Shown here: one piece after another, positions 1-5,532 of the stretch
Numbering within the stretch: position 1 is the stretch's first letter
How the letters are laid out: the number at the start of each line of letters is the position of its first letter
Source: Desulfurococcales archaeon ex4484_204
Lineage (GTDB): Archaea; Thermoproteota; Thermoprotei_A; Sulfolobales; NBVN01
DNA length: 6,358 nucleotides
Assembly (NCBI GenBank): GCA_002255065.1
Contig: NJEF01000060.1
Location: 1 to 6,358 of the forward strand
Direction of reading: 5' to 3'
Program-made: the position numbers and the translations under genes
The notes under the pieces: generated by a model
What the model saw: the letters and a program-made list of their open reading frames with translations, nothing else
What the model was told of the DNA's origin: nothing
The model's database searches: none

Positions 1-1026
1 GTAGAGCCCTACCTGCAGCACCTTCTGCTTAGTTCTAGCCATTAATAGCCATAACTCCTGCCCAGGTCTTAGAGTCCCTGAAAACACCCTACCTGTTGCC
101 ACCATCCCTGCATGTGGGTCAATCCTCATATCGCTTATGAAGAAGACTATCGGGCCATTCGGATCTACGTTAAGCATTGCCCTACCTATCTCGCTATCTA
201 AATCACCCTTCCATATCCTCGGCACCCTATACCTTTGAGCCTCCTTAGGATTCGGCACGAACTTAACGACCATATCGAGCAGGGCTTCATGCAGCGGTAT
301 CACCTTCTGTAGCTCCTCAACAGCCTCCCTACCCCTCCCATACGCCTTTATCATGTCAAGTATCTTAACCCCCTTCCTCTGCGATATAGGGACCGTTAAA
401 CCTATCTTATCCTTCGCTGAGCCAAACGCTACCATCCCCTTACTGGCATCTATCCTCCACTTATCCCTGAACTCGGGGTCTGCATACTCATTTATCAACA
501 CGTTTACGTCTCTTATTATCTCGATAAACCTCTGCTGTATCTCCTTCGGCGTTAGCTTTAACTCCCTTATAAGCCTGTCAACCTTGTTTATGAAGAGCAG
601 CGGCCTAACCCTCTCCTCTACCGCCTGCCTAAGCACAGTCTCTGTCTGGGTCATTACACCCTCGACTGCATCGACAACCACTATAGCGCCATCAAGCACC
701 CTTAGGGACCTTGTTACCTTACCGCTAAAGTCTACGTGACCAGGTGTATCGATTAGGTTAATTATGTATGGCCTGCCCTCGTACTCGTGATACAGGCTTA
801 TGTTAGCTGACTTAACCGTTATACCCCTCCTCTGCTCTACGTCTAGGTAGTCTAGGGCTAACGCCTCCCCAGCCACCTTAATCGATATAATACCTGCAGC
901 TGCTAACAGTGAGTCAGTGGTAGTAGTCTTACCGTGGTCTACATGCGCTATTATCCCGATATTCCTAATCTGCTCTATGTTAGACATTATCTTCTGTATC
1001 TGCTCTATTGTCTTAAACCTTGGCAT
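1..1026 (-). CDS. fusA: Translation elongation factor EF-2 (aEF-2), N-terminal part, cut by window edge
   Basis: EF-2 is the GTPase that drives ribosomal translocation in the cytoplasm. The minus strand reads open for 342 codons from an ATG at 1026 to the left edge. The protein begins MPRFKTIEQIQKIM and shows the whole G domain: AHVDHGKT (residues 27-34, P-loop), RRGIT (66-70, switch I Thr70), DTPGH (93-97), NKVD (147-150) and GSAK (202-205). The sequence continues into the start of the next domain (TGRVFSGTLRPG, 311-322). Archaeal EF-2 is usually about 730 residues, so domains III-V, including the diphthamide loop, lie outside the window. The start is supported by the crenarchaeal-type N-terminus and an in-frame ATG after a 63-bp gap. 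A weak AGGA lies just upstream. A TATA-like box 35-42 bp before the ATG suggests transcription separate from the upstream exosome cluster. The GTPase motifs set it apart from EF-Tu-like or IF2-like factors. Confidence 0.97.
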   Translation of the reverse strand, partial: MPRFKTIEQIQKIMSNIEQIRNIGIIAHVDHGKTTTTDSLLAAAGIISIKVAGEALALDYLDVEQRRGITVKSANISLYHEYEGRPYIINLIDTPGHVDFSGKVTRSLRVLDGAIVVVDAVEGVMTQTETVLRQAVEERVRPLLFINKVDRLIRELKLTPKEIQQRFIEIIRDVNVLINEYADPEFRDKWRIDASKGMVAFGSAKDKIGLTVPISQRKGVKILDMIKAYGRGREAVEELQKVIPLHEALLDMVVKFVPNPKEAQRYRVPRIWKGDLDSEIGRAMLNVDPNGPIVFFISDMRIDPHAGMVATGRVFSGTLRPGQELWLLMARTKQKVLQVGLY

Positions 1027-1058
1027 TGCTTCCTAACCAGAAGGTATAAGGTGTAAGG

Positions 1059-1070
1059 GATTAAAAGCTT
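1059..1070 (-). promoter_or_regulatory. Candidate archaeal promoter (TATA box) for EF-2
   Basis: The minus strand reads AAGCTTTTAATC in the 63-bp gap between xpf and EF-2. The core GCTTTTAA (1061-1068) sits 35-42 bp upstream of the EF-2 ATG and would place transcription start about 10 nt before the ATG. A second TATA-like string, CTTATACC (1043-1050), lies 17-24 bp upstream and is too close for a canonical box. This is the longest gap in the window, which favours a real promoter, but the call rests on sequence alone. Confidence 0.45.
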
Positions 1071-1089
1071 AAGGCATGTAATGAAGCGG

Positions 1090-1788
1090 TCACCCATCCA
1101 TGAACCTAGACAGGTCCTTACCCTTCCTAACCTCAGTAAACCTTGAGTTAGCTACCTTAAACACCGTTAAGGCCTTTTCCTCACTCATCCCCTCAACCCT
1201 GGCTAGCTCTGATGGCGCTGAATCTATTACAGCTCTTAACGAGCCGAACTTCTTAAGCAGCCTCTCAGCTAGCTTAGGCCCTATACCTGGGAAGGAAGAT
1301 AACACGTAAATCTGCCACTCGCTATAGTTTACGTCTCTAGGCTTCTGCACCTTCCTATAGGTCGGAAGTACAGGGCGCTTTCGACTAGGTCTCTGAAGCT
1401 TCTCAGCTAAGTACTTTATCACCTCCGCCGTATGCCTAGCGTTACCCGTATATATCACGGGGATGGAATTCAATACCGTTGCCATAATTAGGGCTGCCTC
1501 AACAGCCCTGTACCTATTGGTCACCCTATGCAGGAAGTCCATACCTCCTTCAACTATTAAAACGGTCCTCTCACCTGACTCCTTAAGCCTTCTAACCTGA
1601 TCAAAAAACCTACCCTCAAAAACTGAATGCGCTAAGTCGTCAACCCTCTTTCTCTCAACGACAACCCCCTCGGCAGGTATGTAATCACCTATAGGTAGGT
1701 GTTTATAAATGACTGTTAACCCCATCTCCTTGAGGTACGTTGGAACCTTAGAGCTCTTCTCCCGATCATCAACATAGACTTTAACCAT
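1090..1788 (-). CDS. xpf: XPF/ERCC4-type 3'-flap endonuclease, short crenarchaeal form
   Basis: This is a structure-specific nuclease of the XPF/Mus81 family, expected to cut 3' flaps and related branched DNA as a PCNA-stimulated dimer. With the chosen start it is 232 residues. The ERCC4 nuclease domain (about 1-135) carries GDY (Asp35) and VERKRVDD (Glu45, Arg46, Lys47, Asp51), the family's GDXnERKX3D catalytic signature. After a basic linker (132-150) comes a tandem helix-hairpin-helix domain (SSFPGIGPKLAERLL and LARVEGMSEEKAL, about 160-215). There is no helicase domain, as in Crenarchaeota and unlike the euryarchaeal Hef fusion. The tail GKDLSRFMDG resembles a weak PCNA-binding motif. An upstream ATG at 1821 would add 11 residues and overlap the DHH gene by 41 bp. 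I prefer 1788 because the protein then begins MVKVYVDDREK like known homologues, the overlap is only 8 bp, and GGAG/GGAGG lies just upstream. Confidence 0.95.
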   Translation of the reverse strand: MVKVYVDDREKSSKVPTYLKEMGLTVIYKHLPIGDYIPAEGVVVERKRVDDLAHSVFEGRFFDQVRRLKESGERTVLIVEGGMDFLHRVTNRYRAVEAALIMATVLNSIPVIYTGNARHTAEVIKYLAEKLQRPSRKRPVLPTYRKVQKPRDVNYSEWQIYVLSSFPGIGPKLAERLLKKFGSLRAVIDSAPSELARVEGMSEEKALTVFKVANSRFTEVRKGKDLSRFMDG

Positions 1789-2857
1789 AGCCTCCACACT
1801 CCGTAATCCATCTCCCTTCATCGATCTTCTTAAGGCTTAAGCCCCACCCACTGAGGATATCACTGAGGGCCTTAAGAAAGTCTTTAACCCTGAAACTCCT
1901 TACAAGTACGCCGCCCGCGGTTGCATGACCTCCGCCATAGCCCCCAATAACTTCCCCAATACGCTTACTTAGCTCTGCAGCTACCGGTATGCCTAAGCTG
2001 TCTACAGCCTTCCTACTAGCTCTAACGCTTATCCTTACCCCGTCCCTCCTCTTAGCTATAGCTAACGATATATCAGCACCTGCCTCCTGCAGCATCCTAA
2101 GAACCGATGACTCATAGGCTCCAATACACGTAATTACTAACACGAGATCTCCTGCCTTGTATAACCCAGCCCTACTAAGGCCCTTCAACATAGCTATCCT
2201 CTCAGCATACACCACCTCCCTCCTAGTTAGTATGTTTACAACCCTCCCATACTCCCCACCATGGCTTAGGAGGTTTGCCATGACTCTAAAGGTATCCCTC
2301 GAAGCCCTCTTTAAAAAACCCGTATCATAGAGTATTCCAGCGATTAGTAAGCTTGCTACAGTCTTGGAGGGAGCGATGGCGAGGACCTCCATGGCTTTAG
2401 CCATAATCTCGGAGCTAGCTACCGCTTCAGGGTCGTATAGCTTCACAACAGCATCCCTTATTAAATCATTAACTACATGATGGTCAATAACCACCAGCTC
2501 GTAATTCAGGAATAGCTCAGGGATCTGGGCTCTAGACGCGGTGTCAACTACTATAACTGCTCCCCAACTGCTGCTCTTTAAAGCATCGATATCTTTCACT
2601 ACCCTGAACCGCTTAGTGTCTACCCCTAAGTCGCTTAGCAATACCTTACTAATACGTTCTATACCCTCAGGCACTACTATCTCTACGTAAAGTGATGGAT
2701 GCCTAGCCCTAATTACCTCGAGTACAGCGTATGCCGCAGCTAGCGCGTCTGGGTCCGCGTTCCTATGGGATGTTATGCATACGCTCCCCTTACCTCTAAG
2801 GTAGTTGAGGAGCGCTAACACCGCATCACGATACTCCATGCTTTCTGAGGAGCTCAT
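1781..2857 (-). CDS. DHH/DHHA1 family phosphoesterase (NrnA/RecJ-like)
   Basis: A predicted manganese-dependent phosphodiesterase of 358 residues. The DHH domain shows SHRNADPD (30-37; His31, Asp35, Asp37), VVDTA (104-107 region; Asp105), the name-giving DHH triad (125-127) and LYDTG (Asp178). The C-terminal DHHA1 substrate-binding domain ends in the glycine motif GGYGGGHATAGG (305-316). All metal-binding positions are present, so it should be active. The length and two-domain layout fit NrnA-like oligonucleotide/pAp hydrolases better than full-length RecJ/GAN or Cdc45-like proteins, but substrate cannot be read from sequence. A GAGGTG Shine-Dalgarno 7 nt before the ATG fixes the start, even though it overlaps the upstream gene by 32 bp. 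The end overlaps xpf by 8 bp. Its place after the exosome genes hints at a role in RNA turnover; this is inference. Confidence 0.93.
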   Translation of the reverse strand: MSSSESMEYRDAVLALLNYLRGKGSVCITSHRNADPDALAAAYAVLEVIRARHPSLYVEIVVPEGIERISKVLLSDLGVDTKRFRVVKDIDALKSSSWGAVIVVDTASRAQIPELFLNYELVVIDHHVVNDLIRDAVVKLYDPEAVASSEIMAKAMEVLAIAPSKTVASLLIAGILYDTGFLKRASRDTFRVMANLLSHGGEYGRVVNILTRREVVYAERIAMLKGLSRAGLYKAGDLVLVITCIGAYESSVLRMLQEAGADISLAIAKRRDGVRISVRASRKAVDSLGIPVAAELSKRIGEVIGGYGGGHATAGGVLVRSFRVKDFLKALSDILSGWGLSLKKIDEGRWITECGGYG

Positions 2858-3155
2858 TCCTTACCACCTCAAGGACTTCCACTATCAAGCTATCTATTTT
2901 AGCTAAAACACTAGGTGCTATGGGGGTTTGAGAGTATAGCTCTATATCTACTGTAACGTCTACACGATCGTTTCTAGATATATTGATGGTTGCTACATAC
3001 TCGCAAAGCCTCCCTAACACCTTACTGAGCTCCTCTTCCATAAAGTCCATGGCCACCTGAGCTATCTCATTAAGGCTCTCATAACTTATACTGCTAATAT
3101 CCAAGCCTATGATTTCAAGAGGTACTACCCTTTTAACCCGCTGTTTTTGACGCAT
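2826..3155 (-). CDS. DUF3194-type conserved archaeal protein of unknown function
   Basis: A small protein, 109 residues from the chosen start. I recognise it mainly by position: a DUF3194 gene is commonly found between prefoldin beta and the DHH gene in archaea. The sequence suits an alpha/beta fold: an N-terminal basic stretch (MRQKQRVKRVV), a helical part (ISYESLNEIAQVAMDFMEEELSKVL, about 23-47), two beta strands (YVATINIS and RVDVTVDIELY, about 53-74), and a long C-terminal helix (APSVLAKIDSLIVEVLEVVRNELL). No signal peptide, membrane segment or catalytic motif is visible. The ORF can be extended to an ATG at 3197, adding 14 residues and raising the prefoldin overlap from 23 to 65 bp. A GAGG 10 nt before that ATG is its only support. 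Both starts lie inside the prefoldin gene. Coding status is supported by position and helix pattern; function is unknown. Confidence 0.83.
   Translation of the reverse strand: MRQKQRVKRVVPLEIIGLDISSISYESLNEIAQVAMDFMEEELSKVLGRLCEYVATINISRNDRVDVTVDIELYSQTPIAPSVLAKIDSLIVEVLEVVRNELLRKHGVS
2865..2870 (-). promoter_or_regulatory. Strong Shine-Dalgarno of the DHH gene
   Basis: GAGGTG on the minus strand, 7 nt before the ATG at 2857, matches the archaeal anti-SD. It lies inside the 3' coding end of the DUF3194 gene and decides the DHH start despite the 32-bp overlap. Confidence 0.7.
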
Positions 3156-3501
3156 ACAGACCAGTCCTGTACTTATCCAACCTCCCTCTAATCTCATCCA
3201 GCTGCTTCCTCAGCAGGGACTCCATCTTCTCAAGGCTTGTAAGCCTTATCTGTAGCTCCTCCCTTCTCTCATTCAACTCCTTTATGACTTCATCCCTCGG
3301 CACCTTAATTAGAGCAAAGCCTGTATTCTTAAATACCTCGGTCTCAGGTTTAACCGAGTTTAGAACGTTAAGTGCTCTATCTATCTCCTTTATTTGTGAA
3401 ACCACGACGCTCTTCTGCGTTAGTACCGACGCTAGCTGTTGCTCGACTTGCTGATACTTAACTACAAGTTGCTCAACTTCCGGAGGTAATCTCTGGGCCA
3501 C
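3133..3501 (-). CDS. pfdB: Prefoldin subunit beta
   Basis: The beta subunit of prefoldin (GimC), a hexameric cytoplasmic chaperone (two alpha, four beta) that holds unfolded proteins and passes them to the thermosome. The 122-residue length is usual. The sequence has two long coiled-coil helices (about 5-50 and 70-112) around the beta-hairpin segment PETEVFKNTGFALIKV (52-67), which forms the central barrel. LPPEVEQLVVKYQQVEQQL and the hairpin are typical of the family. The start codon is GTG at 3501, since no ATG fits. AGGGTG lies 8 nt upstream, and the first residues after it (AQRLPPEVEQ) align with the family N-terminus. A TATA-like box at the end of pcc1 may give it an extra promoter. It overlaps the DUF3194 gene at its 3' end. 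Confidence 0.96.
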   Translation of the reverse strand: MAQRLPPEVEQLVVKYQQVEQQLASVLTQKSVVVSQIKEIDRALNVLNSVKPETEVFKNTGFALIKVPRDEVIKELNERREELQIRLTSLEKMESLLRKQLDEIRGRLDKYRTGLYASKTAG

Positions 3502-3524
3502 TCCCCTAACACCCTACCTCTTTA

Positions 3525-3812
3525 TCACGTGGAACTATAAATATTAGCATTAGCTTGCTGCTCCCTAATAACATCGATAACCTCCAGTACTGTCGATGTT
3601 AGCCTCATTAACGAGTTCATAGAGGCTCTAAGGAGTGACAACGTAGGTGCGGAGATCGTTATCTCGAGAACCTCACTATCAAGAATCCTTATAGCGGACC
3701 TAACATTCCTTAATGAAGTCTCCACCTCAGGCTTTACAGCACTAAAAACTACCTTAGCTAAGTTGCTCCTCAACCTCATAGCGATCCTAACTAGGAGCTT
3801 TCCCTCCCCCAT
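3525..3812 (-). CDS. pcc1: KEOPS complex subunit Pcc1
   Basis: Pcc1 is the small dimerising subunit of KEOPS, which with Kae1, Bud32 and Cgi121 transfers the threonylcarbamoyl group to A37 of ANN-decoding tRNAs (t6A). The 95-residue product has the Pcc1 fold signature: the KPEVETSL segment (27-34), a strand (EVLEITISA, 47-55), then LSLLRASMNSLMRLTSTVLEVID (58-80), matching the family's 'LRA..NS..R.....' helix. The ORF can be extended to an ATG at 3914, giving 129 residues and a 128-bp overlap with the Brix gene. I chose 3812 because 95 residues matches the usual length of about 80-95, the overlap falls to 26 bp, and GGTG lies 4 nt upstream. The region before Met35 has no similarity to Pcc1 and is shadow of the Brix frame. 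No other KEOPS gene is in the window. Confidence 0.9.
   Translation of the reverse strand: MGEGKLLVRIAMRLRSNLAKVVFSAVKPEVETSLRNVRSAIRILDSEVLEITISAPTLSLLRASMNSLMRLTSTVLEVIDVIREQQANANIYSST
3535..3542 (-). promoter_or_regulatory. Candidate internal TATA box ahead of prefoldin beta
   Basis: ATTTATAG on the minus strand is a good match to the archaeal TATA consensus and ends 34 bp before the GTG start of prefoldin beta, within the last codons of pcc1. It could drive the distal part of the cluster separately. It also encodes the Pcc1 tail (NIYSS), so it may be coincidental. Confidence 0.35.
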
Positions 3813-4344
3813 AACGCACCACTTTAAACGCTCTAAACATAGGACCACACGGTCTATTCGTTGATGCACATAAAAAGCTAATAAAGGCTTCATCACCGCT
3901 GCCGCTAACCACAATCTCTATGCCCTTCCTTACAGGGCGTGTAACGACCTTAGGCCTCATCATGACTACTAATGCATCGCACACCTCAGCTGGTAGCCCA
4001 CTAGGTACCGCTGATGGGTTAATTACAAGTAAGTTGATGCCTAAGGGCCTCTGGAAATCCCTGATCTCCCTACACAACTTAACGGAGCCTACCTTTATGA
4101 GTACCCTCCTTATTAGCAAGTTATCGGTAACCTCGTAAAATGCTAAAGCCGACGGGTTTCCCCCGCGTTCTAAAATCATTAGTAACCCATAAGCCCTCCA
4201 ACCGATCGCTAAGTTAGCTAGGTCCTTTAAGGTAAACTTACCCCTATTAACCCTTACGGCATGAGGAACTGCTGTAACTAGGTCTTTAATGAAGGTTCTA
4301 GACCTTCTCGAAGGCTCCCTTGACGTAGTTATTATGAGCTTCAT
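3787..4344 (-). CDS. Brix domain protein (Imp4/Rpf2-like ribosome biogenesis factor)
   Basis: A single-domain archaeal Brix protein of 185 residues, expected to bind rRNA during ribosome assembly; eukaryotic relatives are Imp4, Rpf1, Rpf2, Brx1 and Ssf1. Recognisable are the N-terminal ITTSREPSRRSRTFIKDL (4-21), RGKFTLKDLANLA (34-46), and the C-terminal GPMFRAFKVV (167-176), equivalent to the family's 'GP...L.' motif. Length fits the archaeal form of about 160-190 residues. AGAGGT lies 4 nt before the ATG. The 39-bp space from L37Ae is too small to hold rpoP, which usually sits there. The 3' end overlaps pcc1 by 26 bp. Two Cys pairs near the end (Cys159/Cys166) are not a zinc-binding pattern. 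Confidence 0.92.
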   Translation of the reverse strand: MKLIITTSREPSRRSRTFIKDLVTAVPHAVRVNRGKFTLKDLANLAIGWRAYGLLMILERGGNPSALAFYEVTDNLLIRRVLIKVGSVKLCREIRDFQRPLGINLLVINPSAVPSGLPAEVCDALVVMMRPKVVTRPVRKGIEIVVSGSGDEAFISFLCASTNRPCGPMFRAFKVVRYGGGKAPS

Positions 4345-4383
4345 GGAAACCTCTCAAGTTACGACAGCTCTACCCCTAAGATA

Positions 4384-4635
4384 CTACGACGTCTTAGCTA
4401 CTCTGCCAATGCTTGTATATGGTTGGTAAGCACCGCCTGCAAAAACCCTCCCACAACTAGGGCAGTACCATATACCGAGCGATAGCCTCTTCATCCTAAC
4501 CTTAACTCCGCAGAAGGGGCATTCGTACTTTAAGTACCTCCTCTCCATAACCTTCCTCCACTTCTTTCTAAGGGAAGCGCCGTATCTAGAGCCGAAGCGC
4601 CCTGCAATACCTACGCTCTTAGTTCTCCTACCCAT
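4384..4635 (-). CDS. rpl37ae: Large ribosomal subunit protein L37Ae (eL43)
   Basis: An 83-residue zinc-finger protein of the large ribosomal subunit. The N-terminus is very basic (MGRRTKSVGIAGRFGSRYG, then LRKKWRKVMERR), followed by a CX2C-X15-CX2C zinc ribbon: CPFCG (Cys39, Cys42) and CPSCG (Cys58, Cys61), then the conserved AGGAYQPYTSIG tail. Both the N-terminal motif and the ending are diagnostic of L37Ae, and separate it from L37e and from RNA polymerase subunit P, which is shorter. GGAGG lies 4 nt before the ATG at 4635, fixing the start. It follows rrp42 after 43 bp, the usual archaeal order. It may have an internal promoter in that gap. Confidence 0.97.
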   Translation of the reverse strand: MGRRTKSVGIAGRFGSRYGASLRKKWRKVMERRYLKYECPFCGVKVRMKRLSLGIWYCPSCGRVFAGGAYQPYTSIGRVAKTS

Positions 4636-4639
4636 AACC

Positions 4640-4644
4640 CCTCC
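4640..4644 (-). promoter_or_regulatory. Shine-Dalgarno of L37Ae
   Basis: GGAGG on the minus strand, 4 nt before the ATG at 4635, within a purine run (GGGAGGGG). The spacing is slightly short. Confidence 0.6.
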
Positions 4645-4656
4645 CTATCCACATGG

Positions 4657-4678
4657 TTCTATATGTAGGGTTTTAAGT
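4657..4678 (-). promoter_or_regulatory. Candidate internal promoter for L37Ae
   Basis: The 43-bp gap after rrp42 is AT-rich and holds two TATA-like strings on the minus strand: CTTAAAAC (4670-4677; 35-42 bp before the ATG) and ACATATAG (4659-4666; 24-31 bp before). The first would give a leader of about 10 nt that keeps the GGAGG; the second would give a near-leaderless transcript. Readthrough from rrp42 is equally possible. Confidence 0.3.
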
Positions 4679-5530
4679 TTAACTACCCTCCTTTAGCTGC
4701 TTAAGGGTTGCTGAACTTACTAGCTCTATGAGCTCTCCCCCCTTCCTTAACGCTAAATCCATAGCCTTTAACACCTCTTCATATGTTAACGCACCCATAC
4801 CGCTTTTCTGAATACCGGAGATCCTGCCATCATCCGATACCGCCACAACTATCTTGGTATCGAGAACCGACTCCTCCTCCAGGTCTGGGTCTACTAGTAA
4901 AACATCGCCTAGCTTCCCTATAGTCACGGTAATAACCCTCCTACTTAACCCTAGCTCCCCCTCATACTCCCCCTTCTTAACAGTAATTCCCCCCTCAGGG
5001 CTTACAACAACCTTAGGTATCTTTGTCGTTAGAAGCGCCGCCAACACAGCTATTGCTGACGCATCAACTAAGTTACCATCATGATCTAGGACGTATATAT
5101 CTATCCACACTACCCAGACCTTCTTACCGGGTACGAGGACCAGCTTAGATAAGTCTATGGCTCTAATCTCCCTTAGAGACCTATCAATAACTCTCGCTAG
5201 CTCGATAGCGTTTTCATCAGGCGGCCCCGGCTCGAACACGGGAGATGCTGTAGGCACAAACTCAGCCGACACGACTAGGGTTCCTTCATTAGGTGTGTCT
5301 GGGTAAGGAGTTCCCACCTCAAGCTTAACGCCAGCTACAACCTGGGTATTGCCAAGCTTAACGAATGCTGAGCCGTCCGCGTTCGGTATGTAACCTACTT
5401 TTACCGAAAAATCCCTAAACTCATCTAGAGCCCTCCCACTAAGCCTAACACCCTTCTTAACAAGGGATGCTAGGGTTTCCGCCTTAAGCTTAGGCAGTAT
5501 GTAGTCAGGCGATGAAGGTGTTACGGACAT
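4679..5530 (-). CDS. rrp42: Exosome complex subunit Rrp42 (non-catalytic RNase PH-like)
   Basis: Rrp42 pairs with Rrp41 in the hexameric ring of the archaeal exosome; it is structurally needed and helps bind RNA but is not the catalytic subunit. The 283-residue RNase PH fold begins with a helical lead (LPKLKAETLASLVKKGVRLSGR) and NADGSAFVKLGNTQVVAGVK (50-69). Where Rrp41 has NADGGTRTA, this protein has DHDGNLVDA (149-157), lacking the phosphate-binding Gly-Gly-Thr-Arg, as expected for Rrp42. The second diagnostic part is VDPDLEEESVLDTKIVVAVSDDGRISGIQKSG (213-244). The ATG lies 2 bp after the rrp41 stop, with GGAGG 7 nt upstream, so translation is probably coupled. Length is close to the usual 270-280. 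Confidence 0.97.
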   Translation of the reverse strand: MSVTPSSPDYILPKLKAETLASLVKKGVRLSGRALDEFRDFSVKVGYIPNADGSAFVKLGNTQVVAGVKLEVGTPYPDTPNEGTLVVSAEFVPTASPVFEPGPPDENAIELARVIDRSLREIRAIDLSKLVLVPGKKVWVVWIDIYVLDHDGNLVDASAIAVLAALLTTKIPKVVVSPEGGITVKKGEYEGELGLSRRVITVTIGKLGDVLLVDPDLEEESVLDTKIVVAVSDDGRISGIQKSGMGALTYEEVLKAMDLALRKGGELIELVSSATLKQLKEGS

Positions 5531-5532
5531 CC

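Noticed and set aside
353..739. 128-codon plus-strand ORF opposite EF-2
   Set aside because: It runs antisense through the EF-2 GTPase domain, which has intact motifs on the other strand. The product is Ser/Thr/Leu-rich with no recognisable domain, as expected for a shadow frame.
1059..1076. Palindromic AAGCTT/CTTAAG region before EF-2 as a terminator hairpin
   Set aside because: The overlapping 6-bp palindromes give no stem with a loop, and no clear run of T residues follows the xpf stop. It is better read as part of the promoter.
1789..1821. Upstream ATG for XPF at 1821
   Set aside because: It would add 11 residues before the typical MVKVYVDDREK start, lacks a Shine-Dalgarno, and increases the overlap with the DHH gene to 41 bp. 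It remains a possible but less likely start.
3813..3914. Extended N-terminus of Pcc1 from the ATG at 3914
   Set aside because: The extra 34 residues overlie the Brix gene's C-terminal coding region, have no Pcc1 similarity, and would make an unusually long protein. The ATG at 3812 gives the normal length.
4384..4635. The zinc-ribbon protein as RNA polymerase subunit P
   Set aside because: The basic 37-residue N-terminus, the AGGAYQPYTS tail and the length of 83 residues fit L37Ae; RpoP is about half that size.
3920..5084. Short plus-strand ORFs opposite Brix (3920-4138) and rrp42 (4854-5084)
   Set aside because: Both are antisense shadows of well-supported genes and encode no recognisable motif.
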